From NCBI RefSeq assembly GCF_025561425.1, contig NZ_CP094824.1, forward strand, positions 682,001 through 746,000: a stretch of 64,000 nucleotides of DNA, given 5' to 3'. Shown one piece after another: positions 45,168 to 53,100 of the stretch (within the stretch, counting starts at the first letter, position 1; the number at the start of each line of letters is the position of its first letter). Below the pieces are notes generated by a model, which saw only the letters and a list, made by a program, of their open reading frames with translations, searched no databases and was not told where the DNA came from. A program made the position numbers and the translations under genes. The DNA is from Mammaliicoccus sciuri (lineage in GTDB: Bacteria; Bacillota; Bacilli; Staphylococcales; Staphylococcaceae).

Positions 45168-46220
45168 ATGAAATTTGAATTAGGATTATCATCATTTGCT
45201 GAAATCTCTCCAATTAATGGTGTGGATAAACCTTTCCCTGCACACGAAAGAATTAATCAAATCGTTGAAGAAATTAAGTTAGTTGATCAAGTAGGATTAG
45301 ATGTTTATGGTTTAGGGGAACACCATAGAGAAGATTATGCAGTATCAGATCCAGTTACAGTATTAGCAGCTGCGGCTAGTCAAACTCAAAATATTAGATT
45401 GTCATCAGCTGTAACAGTATTATCATCTGATGACCCTGTTAGAGTATATCAAAGATTTGCTACATTAGATGCGATTAGTAACGGTAGAGCAGAAATTATG
45501 GCAGGTAGAGGATCATTTATTGAGTCGTTTCCACTTTTCGGATATGACTTAAAAGATTACGACTTACTATATAAAGAGAAATTAGATTTATTAATGCAAA
45601 TTAATGAAAATGAAACTGTAACTTGGCAAGGACAAACAAGAGCTGCAATTGATCATTTAAAAGTATTTCCAAGAGCAGTTCAAGATAAATTACCTATTTG
45701 GTTAGCAACTGGAGGTAATCCAGAATCTTCTATGAGAGCAGGAAAATTGGGATTACCTATCACTTATGCTATTATAGGAGGGGCGCCAAGTCGTTTTAAA
45801 CGTAATGTAGCAATGTACAAAGCTGTTGCTGAATCAAATGGTTTTGATACATCTAAATTACCTGTAGCGACACACTCATGGTGTTACATTGCTGAAACTG
45901 ATGAAAAAGCTGTGGAAGAATATTATCCATCAAGTGCATATGTTATAAATCAATTAGGCCGAGAACGTGGATGGCCACCGTATTCGATGGAAAAATTCGA
46001 ACAAGAAATAGTTCATGGTGCATTGTTTGTTGGAAGTCCTGAAACAGTTGCAGCTAAAATTATTAAACTGCATGAAGATTTAGGTATTAATCGATTTATG
46101 TTACATTTACCAGTGGGCTCTATGCCACATGAAAAAGTATTAAAATCTATTCAACTATTAGGTGAACGAGTTAAACCGATTGTAGATGAATATATGAAAA
46201 ATAAGGAGGAAATTAAGTAA
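45168..46220 (+). CDS. LLM class flavin-dependent oxidoreductase
   Basis: 350-residue bacterial luciferase-like monooxygenase with the TIM-barrel pattern of the family: LGLSSFAEISP at the start, LGEHHREDY (the EHH substrate/flavin region), AISNGRAEIMAGRGSFIESFPLFG and ATGGNPESSMRAGKLGLP. It probably uses FMN and reduced nicotinamide or a partner reductase. The substrate is unknown. The gene follows a consensus promoter with an operator-like repeat, so it is probably induced by a small molecule. It overlaps the DoxX-like gene by one base. Confidence 0.85.
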   Translation: MKFELGLSSFAEISPINGVDKPFPAHERINQIVEEIKLVDQVGLDVYGLGEHHREDYAVSDPVTVLAAAASQTQNIRLSSAVTVLSSDDPVRVYQRFATLDAISNGRAEIMAGRGSFIESFPLFGYDLKDYDLLYKEKLDLLMQINENETVTWQGQTRAAIDHLKVFPRAVQDKLPIWLATGGNPESSMRAGKLGLPITYAIIGGAPSRFKRNVAMYKAVAESNGFDTSKLPVATHSWCYIAETDEKAVEEYYPSSAYVINQLGRERGWPPYSMEKFEQEIVHGALFVGSPETVAAKIIKLHEDLGINRFMLHLPVGSMPHEKVLKSIQLLGERVKPIVDEYMKNKEEIK

Positions 46221-46573
46221 TGTTAAGATATTTATTAAATGTATATGTAGGTAAACAAATTTTTGATTCAAGTCAACCAAAAGTGAAAGACGACGACGGT
46301 ATGGCTCAACAATTCGAAGAAGGATTCGGACTTTCAAGAAATGCTATGAAATTAGCTGGTGGACTTGAATTAGTAGGTTCTATCTTCCTATTCTTAAGTG
46401 CTTGCAACAAATCTTTATCAAGATTAGGTTCAGTACTTGTAGCTTCAGTTATGACAGTTGCAGCATATAAACATTATGAAGCTGGACATGGCTTTAAAGG
46501 TGCTAAACATGCTTTAACACTTTTAGGTTTATCTGCATTAAGTTTCGTTGATACATTAGGTAAGAAAAAATAA
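46220..46573 (+). CDS. DoxX-like small membrane protein
   Basis: 117 residues with an N-terminal soluble part and two or three hydrophobic segments (about 43-60, 65-82, 92-108). The pattern AMKLAGGLELVGSIFLFL resembles the DoxX/DoxD family. Its start overlaps the stop of the luciferase-like gene (TAATG), a strongly coupled pair. DoxX-like proteins accompany redox and quinone-detoxification enzymes, but the function is inferred only from that association. Confidence 0.6.
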   Translation: MLRYLLNVYVGKQIFDSSQPKVKDDDGMAQQFEEGFGLSRNAMKLAGGLELVGSIFLFLSACNKSLSRLGSVLVASVMTVAAYKHYEAGHGFKGAKHALTLLGLSALSFVDTLGKKK

Positions 46574-46587
46574 TATATAATCTTTAA

Positions 46588-46620
46588 ATCTGGTACATTA
46601 TGATGTGCCAGATTTTTTTG
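46588..46620 (+). terminator. terminator of the oxidoreductase-DoxX operon
   Basis: Stem ATCTGGTACAT with ATGTGCCAGAT (one G-T pair), followed by seven T. Confidence 0.9.
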
Positions 46621-46991
46621 TCTATTATAAAATGATAAAAATCAAAAGAAAAATCATAATCTTTAATATTATATATTATTCAATTTATGACAGGAAATCT
46701 TTATATTTAAAAAGTAATAAACTTTTAAAAAATCTTAAATACAAACTATCTACACGGGTGATTTTTTTGTAAATTGAACGCTGTAAAGCTTGATATAAAA
46801 GGCTTTATATGAAAAAACAAAAATGTTGAAAAGTCAATATTTGAAAATTTATTGAATGTTTTTAAAAGTCATTATAAAATAATAAATATTATTAAATCAT
46901 TGTGTTGAAAGGGAAAATGCTATAGATACTAAAGATTGCACAATATACCAATTCAACAATTTATTAAATTATTTTGAGGAGTTGATTTGCA
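46621..46991. other. AT-rich upstream region of the SarA-like pseudogene
   Basis: No gene seen. About 370 bases of very AT-rich DNA that would hold the promoter(s) of the SarA-like gene; several TTGAAA-type hexamers are present (for example 46909-46914, 46836-46841) but none has a clear -10 at the right distance. A long, AT-rich leader is also typical of sarA in Staphylococcus aureus. Confidence 0.4.
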
Positions 46992-47348
46992 ATGGAATCA
47001 GTATCGGTACCAATCAGAAATATCGTTGAATTAGTTGTTACAACTAAGAAATCTAAAGATTATGTCGCAAATATCAAAAGTCAATTTGCACTCTCGTTCG
47101 AAGAAATATATATTTTAGTTTATATATAGAGAGGCGAGAAAGATTGTTACAACGTTAAAGATATCATTAAACAATCTAAATTTAAGCCGTACTATATTTC
47201 AAAAGCCGTACAAAACTTAAAAGAAAAAGGGCTTATTTCTAAGAAAAGAAATGATCAGGATGAGAGAACTGTCGCTATTCAAGTATCTAAAATCCAACAT
47301 AAAAAGATAAAAAAATTATTAATGGAAATTGAAGCTGAAATACTATAA
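46992..47348 (+). pseudogene. SarA-like winged-helix regulator with an in-frame amber codon
   Basis: From the ATG at 46992 (after TGAGGAG) the frame reads IVELVVTTKKS, then SQFALSFEEIYILVYI, meets TAG at 47127-47129 and continues in the same frame as RGEKDCYNVKDIIKQSKFKP and SKKRNDQDERTVAIQV to 47348. Aligned to SarA (LSFEEF.VLTYISENKEKEYYLKDII ... RNEHDERTV) there is no gap at the stop: it replaces one residue. Total 118 codons against 124 in SarA. All helix-turn-helix residues and the DER motif follow the stop, so a truncated 45-residue product would not bind DNA. Confidence 0.85.
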
Positions 47349-47355
47349 TAATGTC

Positions 47356-47410
47356 GAGAAGCAGGATAAAGAAATCTTTTTAGTAAAAGATGCTCTGTCC
47401 CGCTTTCTTA
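47356..47410. repeat. diverged copy of the intergenic GC hairpin
   Basis: GAAGCAGGATAAAGAAATC and GATGCTCTGTCCCGCTTTC resemble the arms of the element at 23217-23270 (GGGCGGGAC / GTCCTGCTCCC). It can form an imperfect hairpin after the SarA-like pseudogene and may act as its terminator. Confidence 0.5.
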
Positions 47411-47494
47411 TACTATGTAGTTAAATGTTAAATGATATATTATATATAAACAATCGTTTTAAATTATAGTAGATATTGTAAAAGGAGAACCTTT

Positions 47495-48103
47495 ATGGGC
47501 GAATTATTAAATGTTAAACCTAAAAGTCAATTATTTCCTATCCCAATGGTTATGGGGTGTGAGGGTACAGCAAGTTCAATGTTGCTTAATTTCTATAATA
47601 AAGATATTAATGCAACGACTATTATGAGTAAGTGGCCAACACATTCAGATAACCCAGAAAAGGGATATGTAGGCAATCATTTTCTAATCAAATTTGGCCA
47701 TCATCAAACTATTTTTCCAAATGTACTTGCAGAATTTCTAAATAGATATGATTCTGAAATTATTGATGGTACTGGTACTGAACTTGAAGATCTAGAGAAG
47801 ATAATCGATAAAGGTCATCCGGTTGTAATATATCATACGACATTAGGAGCTAAATCGATTCGTAAAATTTTTAAAATCGGTGATAAAGGTAAATCCTATG
47901 TTACAAACATCCATGTAACTTTATTAATTGGATATGATGAGGAGTATTACTATTATATAGATCCTTTATGGAAGCAAATACTAGGATATGCATATATTCC
48001 AGCTTTATGGCCATCCAAATCACAAATTATCAAAATGAAAAAAAATAAAATGAAGATGAGTTATAATACGCCAGGAAAAATGTGTATTTATAAAAAACTA
48101 TAA
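47495..48103 (+). CDS. C39-like (papain-fold) peptidase, soluble
   Basis: 202 residues with the peptidase_C39-like pattern: the candidate nucleophile Cys in VMGCEGTASSMLLNFY, the His in VTNIHVTLLIGYDE and an Asp in YYYIDPLWKQI. Catalytic order (Cys, His, Asp) is as in C39_2 proteins. No signal peptide or membrane segment is visible, and there is no attached ABC transporter, unlike bacteriocin-processing C39 exporters. It precedes an ABC-type locus by 77 bases on the same strand. A non-proteolytic or cysteine-transferase role is possible. Confidence 0.75.
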   Translation: MGELLNVKPKSQLFPIPMVMGCEGTASSMLLNFYNKDINATTIMSKWPTHSDNPEKGYVGNHFLIKFGHHQTIFPNVLAEFLNRYDSEIIDGTGTELEDLEKIIDKGHPVVIYHTTLGAKSIRKIFKIGDKGKSYVTNIHVTLLIGYDEEYYYYIDPLWKQILGYAYIPALWPSKSQIIKMKKNKMKMSYNTPGKMCIYKKL

Positions 48104-48180
48104 TTATTTTTAAAATATTATGTCATAATGTTGTAACATTTGTTATGATATGGTTATAAATTTTAAAAAGAGGTGTTTAT

Positions 48181-49680
48181 ATGTCTACTAAATTAAAGTT
48201 ACTAATTATAGGAATTGTAGTAGCCTTTCTTGCAATAGTAGGAATTGGTGGCGCAGCAACATATTATTTTCTAACAAATACACCAAAGAATACATATTTA
48301 TTAAGTGAACAAGAATCAGCAAAATCTTGGAAAGAGTACTTTAACGACAGATTTGAAAATGAAACTGAATTCCAAGATAAAATGAAAGATGAATCTTATG
48401 AAACTTCATTGAAATTTGGAGCAGAAGTATCAGATTCATTAGTTTCTCAATTAGGCATTCCAAAGTCAGTTATTGACTCAACGAATATTGTATTCAATGT
48501 TGGGCATGATCCTAAAGCGAAAAACTCTAAACTAGGTATTGAACCTACAATTGCAGACAACAAGATTGGTAACTTCCAATGGAGCGCAGACAAAAATAAT
48601 CAATATTTAGAAACACCATTATTTAAAGACATATATAAAGTAAAAAATAATGAAATTAAAAAAGGAATCGAAAAAGCTACTGGTGAATCATTAGATTCAG
48701 CAGATGGACAAGAAATCACAAATGATTCTTTAAATTTAAATACGATCTTATCTAGCTCTCAAATCTCTCAAGATCAAATCGACAAGATCTCAAAAAGATA
48801 TAGTGACTTATTTGTTGATCAATTAGATGATGATAACTTTGAAAAAGACAAAGAAAAAGTTAAGATTTTTGATGATGAAAAAGAATTGAAAAAAGTAACA
48901 ATGAACTTAAGTGAAAAAGATACTAAGAAAATCGTTGTAGCAATTCTTGAAGAAGCTAAAAAAGATGAAGATATTAAAAACATCGTAGAAAAACAAGGTA
49001 ATGTAAAAGAGTATGATAAAGAAATTAAAGATTTATTGAAAAAAGCTAAAGACGAAGATGTAAAGAATTATCCTAAAGTTAAATCAATCATTTATGTAGA
49101 TGGTAAAGAAATCTTGAAACGTGACTTAACAATTACAAATAAAGATAATGAAAAAGTTAGAATTCAAGGTACAAATGTGATTGATGATGGCGTTCAAGTA
49201 GATTATAAAGTATCAGCACCTGGTGAAGATGGTGGACTTACACTTAAAGGTAAATCAACTGGTAAAGATGAAATTAGCGATAAATATGATTTAGAAATCA
49301 AAGAAAATTCATACTCTACAACAACGCTAAAATTAGATAATAAATCTAAAGTTGATGGAGACAAACGTACAGATAAAGGTAAAGTGACGATTGCACCATC
49401 TAGCGGTCAAAGCCTCGATTTAAATTACGACCATAATTTAACAACAGACACTAAAAACAATCAACAAAAACAAAAATTAAATGTTGATTTTGATGTGAAT
49501 GGTGAAAATATTAAATTAATTATGGATGGTAAAACTGAACTGAAAAAAGACATTAAATTCAAGAAAGATGGCGCGATTGACTTTAATACATTATCAGACT
49601 CAGAAGTTGATGATTTAACTAAAGAAATAGAAGATAAGCTACAAGATTTAGGAGAAGATCTTGCGAAAGATATTCAATAA
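48181..49680 (+). CDS. membrane-anchored extracellular protein, unknown (possibly DUF6583)
   Basis: 499 residues: a single N-terminal hydrophobic segment (about 6-31) without a lipobox, then a lysine/aspartate-rich extracytoplasmic domain made of many charged beta strands and helices. It may correspond to the staphylococcal DUF6583 group, but I am not certain. It stands directly before two ABC permease genes and an ATPase gene, 18 bases from the first, so it is probably a subunit or partner of that transporter. No binding-protein motif is recognisable. Confidence 0.6.
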   Translation: MSTKLKLLIIGIVVAFLAIVGIGGAATYYFLTNTPKNTYLLSEQESAKSWKEYFNDRFENETEFQDKMKDESYETSLKFGAEVSDSLVSQLGIPKSVIDSTNIVFNVGHDPKAKNSKLGIEPTIADNKIGNFQWSADKNNQYLETPLFKDIYKVKNNEIKKGIEKATGESLDSADGQEITNDSLNLNTILSSSQISQDQIDKISKRYSDLFVDQLDDDNFEKDKEKVKIFDDEKELKKVTMNLSEKDTKKIVVAILEEAKKDEDIKNIVEKQGNVKEYDKEIKDLLKKAKDEDVKNYPKVKSIIYVDGKEILKRDLTITNKDNEKVRIQGTNVIDDGVQVDYKVSAPGEDGGLTLKGKSTGKDEISDKYDLEIKENSYSTTTLKLDNKSKVDGDKRTDKGKVTIAPSSGQSLDLNYDHNLTTDTKNNQQKQKLNVDFDVNGENIKLIMDGKTELKKDIKFKKDGAIDFNTLSDSEVDDLTKEIEDKLQDLGEDLAKDIQ

Positions 49681-49698
49681 TTAGAGAGGAGTGGTTAT

Positions 49699-50865
49699 AT
49701 GTCGACAATAAAATTGTTCAACATATACCACTCTTTTTTAATTAAAAAGTGGTATTTGATTGCATATATTTTATTATTATTTTTAGCTGTGTTGGCTATT
49801 ATGATTGGGGTTAACCAAGTAAACGAAAAAGATCAGGCGTTTACAATTGGAATTGTAGATAAAGACCAATCTAAAGAAACAAAGTTAATTTTAAATGCGA
49901 TAGGTGATGGGCAATCACTCGGAAATGATTTGTCTATTAAACATTATAATGAAGAGAAAGCACGACAACTATTAGCAAAAAAGAAAATAGATGGCTACTT
50001 TGTCTTTAAAGATGGTATGACAAAAGCATTTTATAAAAATGGTGAGTTGCCAATAGTTGTGAATACATATGATAAACAATCAGTTGAAAGTATTATTATT
50101 TTACAGTTAACAGATTCGGTCTATAGCCGGTTAATGTTGTCGATGGGTGGGGCGATGTCATATACATCTCTTTATCCTAGTGCATCCGAAAATGAATTGT
50201 TAACGATGATGACGGATATGTTATTTACTGGGTTAAATAGAAGTGGATCCTTTGATGATGAGCCTATCAAAGTATTTGATACGTTCAGCTATTATACAAT
50301 TTCAACTTATTTTGTATCTATCTTTTTCTTTTTCTTTTCAATTTTTAGCATTTTAAAAATGAATCAAAAAGATGCATTAAAAGAACGATTAAGTATGTAT
50401 CATTTCTCTTATGAAAAGTTAACAATTGTAAGAGGTGTGTTTAGTCTTTTCTATACAACACTTTGGAGCATACTTGGTTTATGGGTCATCATACATTTTC
50501 TTAAACCAGAATTCGAAATGTATAATATTGGGCAACTTAGCTTAGATATTGCTTATTATTTAGTCGTGATATTTTTAGTATTTCTGTTTATAGATATTGC
50601 GTTTAGAAATATATTAAATTATTTGTTCAAAGTTTTATTAACGTTAGTAATATTATTGTTATCTGGTGCTGTGATTCCAATCATTTATTTGAAAAGTTTG
50701 AGTGCAGGAATGATTGAGGCATTACCGTTTTCAATTGTGTTTAATCAGCTAGTAGAATTGCTTTTAAATAATTACATCATCGACACACATCCAATGTATT
50801 ATTGGCATTTAGGTATTATGCTTGTATTAGTAATTTCTGCTTTGTATTGGAGGTATCGCCGATGA
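49699..50865 (+). CDS. ABC-2 type permease (first)
   Basis: 388 residues. One N-terminal membrane segment (about 18-39), an extracytoplasmic domain of about 160 residues (TIGIVDKDQSKETKLI onward), and five or six C-terminal segments. This layout is that of ABC-2 permeases that export proteins, antibiotics or teichoic-type polymers. The stop overlaps the start of the second permease (ATGA), indicating a heterodimeric transporter. Confidence 0.8.
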   Translation: MSTIKLFNIYHSFLIKKWYLIAYILLLFLAVLAIMIGVNQVNEKDQAFTIGIVDKDQSKETKLILNAIGDGQSLGNDLSIKHYNEEKARQLLAKKKIDGYFVFKDGMTKAFYKNGELPIVVNTYDKQSVESIIILQLTDSVYSRLMLSMGGAMSYTSLYPSASENELLTMMTDMLFTGLNRSGSFDDEPIKVFDTFSYYTISTYFVSIFFFFFSIFSILKMNQKDALKERLSMYHFSYEKLTIVRGVFSLFYTTLWSILGLWVIIHFLKPEFEMYNIGQLSLDIAYYLVVIFLVFLFIDIAFRNILNYLFKVLLTLVILLLSGAVIPIIYLKSLSAGMIEALPFSIVFNQLVELLLNNYIIDTHPMYYWHLGIMLVLVISALYWRYRR

Positions 50866-51782
50866 AATCAATCTTTCATTTAGTTGTTAAAAAGCAATGG
50901 AAACAATATTTAACTTTAGTGGCGTTACTGTTAATAACTATAATGATCATTGTAGGTGTTCAAGCATCCAGCAATCAATTATTTAAAATGCCAATAGCAG
51001 TTCAAGATTTGGATGAATCCCAATCTTCAAAAGAGCTAGTGCATACTTTAGAGCAAACTAAATATTTAGAAGTTATACATTTACCAAAGAATGAGGCATA
51101 TATTGAAGATGTTATTCAAAAAAAGCAAGCAATCATAAGCTTACAAATACCTGATGATTTTAGTGAACGATTAAAAGAAAATCGTTTGCGTGATAGCATT
51201 CCGTTATATTACAAAGATGATTTCATTGGAGAAATTGCTTTAGAAGTGACGAGTAAAGATTTATTCAAACAACAAATACCCGTCATTATTGAAGATCATT
51301 TAAAGAAATCTAAATAAGATGTATCGATGCAAAAAATTAAAAAAGCGTATATTAAAAATACACCTCATTCTAAAATGGAACACCATGCAGTTCAAAAACA
51401 TTCAGATGTTTCAATTGGTGCAGCAGTATATGTTGCATTTCTATTAATCGTAAGTTGTAGTCAAATTGTATTGCATCAAAGACTGAAACAAAATGCTGCA
51501 CTAGAACGACTCATGATGTTTAATGGCACAAAATTAAAATTATATACGCATTATATATTGACTCATGTCATCTTATTATTCGCGATTGTAGTTATCACGA
51601 GCTTACTATTATCATGGTCATTAAGCATCGTATTTTATTTAGTCTTATTGATGACATTGTTTATATATGAAAGTGTCTTAAGTATATTCTTATTTAAAAT
51701 AGATACGCTTAGTCATAAATTATTTATGTCTATCATATGGTCTATCGCAATAAGTTGTCTTTATTTGTATTTTCAAGTTTAG
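50862..51782 (+). pseudogene. ABC-2 type permease (second), interrupted by an in-frame TAA
   Basis: The two parts, 50862-51314 and 51318-51782, are in one frame and are parted only by TAA at 51315-51317; the sequence around it, DHLKKSK then DVSMQKIKKAYIKN, runs on smoothly. Joined, the product is about 305 residues with the topology of the first permease (one N-terminal segment, an extracellular domain with PIAVQDLDESQSSKEL, then four or five segments), though shorter. Restart at the ATG at 51327 would give only the membrane part. The transporter may be inactive. Confidence 0.78.
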
Positions 51783-51793
51783 GAGGTGTACAT

Positions 51794-52462
51794 ATGGTTA
51801 CAATAGAGCATTTATCAAAGAAGTATAAAGATAAAGAAATTTTCCATGACTTTAATACAACATTTAAAGATAAAACACTTACTGTATTGTTAGGGGAAAA
51901 TGGTGCAGGTAAGTCGACATTACTAAGAATGATTACAGCATTAGAAAATCCAGATAGTGGAGATATCCGTTATTTTGGAAAAAAGTTAAACAATAAAAAA
52001 ATCAAAGAAATCATAGGTTATATACCTCAAGATATTGCATTATTTGAACATATGACAGTAAATGAAAATATAGAATTTTTTAAAGCATTAAATAAACAAC
52101 CTATATCTTCAGAACTTATAGAAGATTATTGTAATCAGTTAAATTTATATGAAAGAAAAGCAAAAATTTCTTCGCTTTCTGGAGGAACAAAACGTAAAGT
52201 TAATTTATTAATCGGACTGCTCGGAAATCCAAGTATATTAATTTTAGATGAACCAACAGTAGGTATTGATTTGAAATCCAGATTTGATATTCATAAATTA
52301 TTAAACCATTTAAAAACAACAAGACTCATTATATTAACAACTCACCATTTAGATGAAGTCGAAAGCTTAGCAGATGAAATTAAGTTAATCGGTAAAGATC
52401 CATTCTATAGAAATATATTAACCGATAAATCTTGGACATTTGAAGACAGTCTTGTATTGTGA
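51794..52462 (+). CDS. ABC exporter ATPase
   Basis: 222-residue ATPase, intact. Walker A GENGAGKST, signature LSGGTKRKVNL, Walker B ILILDEPTVGID and switch TTHHLDEVE. The start is the ATG at 51794 after AGGAGGTG; the longer frame from 51737 passes through that site. It closes the locus of the membrane protein and two permeases; the stop of the interrupted permease lies 12 bases upstream. Confidence 0.88.
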   Translation: MVTIEHLSKKYKDKEIFHDFNTTFKDKTLTVLLGENGAGKSTLLRMITALENPDSGDIRYFGKKLNNKKIKEIIGYIPQDIALFEHMTVNENIEFFKALNKQPISSELIEDYCNQLNLYERKAKISSLSGGTKRKVNLLIGLLGNPSILILDEPTVGIDLKSRFDIHKLLNHLKTTRLIILTTHHLDEVESLADEIKLIGKDPFYRNILTDKSWTFEDSLVL

Positions 52463-52474
52463 ATAATGAAATCG

Positions 52475-52547
52475 TTAGTAACAAAAGTCGGCGGAATTGT
52501 AACTAAGGAAGCCCATAGTAACAAAAGTCGATGGAATTGTAACTAAG
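52475..52547. repeat. two tandem hairpin-forming repeats
   Basis: Two units share AGTAACAAAAGTCG, two variable bases, and GGAATTGTAACTAAG; in each, TTAGTAACAA or ATAGTAACAA pairs with TTGTAACTAA. They begin 13 bases after the ABC ATPase stop. Confidence 0.7.
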
Positions 52548-52581
52548 CCAACCGTAATTCAAAAAAATCATCACAATTTAA

Positions 52582-52626
52582 AAACATACTAAGGTTATTC
52601 AAACAATGATCTTAGTATGTTTTTTT
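52582..52626 (+). terminator. terminator of the ABC locus
   Basis: AACATACTAAG pairs with CTTAGTATGTT (17-base loop), followed by T run. Confidence 0.85.
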
Positions 52627-52684
52627 GATTATATTTATCTGAAATTTTAGAATAAGAAAAACGTATTGCAAAACATATTTTTAA

Positions 52685-52963
52685 AGTGTATTCTTATTTG
52701 TTGTAGTCATCAGTTCATTTGGTGTAGCTGGTGTTGGTGGCGGTGCAACATTTGCTGCTATACTCGTACTTTCAACGTTGAATTTACCTATTGCTTTAGC
52801 AGGGGTATTAATTTCAGTTGAACCATTAATCGATATGGGTAGAACAGCATTGAATGTTAATGATTCAATGTTAGCTGGTACAGCTACTGCTAAAATTACA
52901 GGACAGTTAGATGAAGAAAAATACAATGACAAAGACTTCAATGAACTTGGAGAATCATATTAA
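52685..52963 (+). pseudogene. C-terminal remnant of a cystine (TcyP-type) symporter
   Basis: About 92 codons matching the end of the dicarboxylate/amino acid:cation symporter family. SSFGVAGVGGGATFAAIL is the conserved hairpin-2 region, followed by STLNLPIALAGVLISVEPLI and DMGRTALNV, the helix with the cation-site Asp and Asn, which is closest to the cystine transporter TcyP. Everything upstream (about 350 residues) is missing and a stop codon precedes the fragment in frame. It ends in a normal C-terminus and terminator. A 5' deletion is the likely cause. Confidence 0.82.
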
Positions 52964-52977
52964 TCATTAATTTTATA

Positions 52978-53027
52978 CAGGCACATACTGATACCAATCG
53001 TGAATTTCAGTATTGCCTGTTTTTTTA
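52978..53027 (+). terminator. terminator of the former cystine symporter gene
   Basis: ACAGGCA-ATACTGA pairs with TCAGTAT-TGCCTGT (one bulged C), followed by T run. Confidence 0.85.
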
Positions 53028-53100
53028 TAAAAACTTATTGGTATGCTCGGATATATATTGAAAGCAAATAAATACAATGATAAAGTGATATTAAGGAGTG

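Noticed and set aside
37801-51782. Stop-codon reassignment as explanation for in-frame stops
   Set aside because: TAA and TAG end many intact genes here at the family-typical length, so a recoded genetic code is not tenable; local readthrough remains possible.
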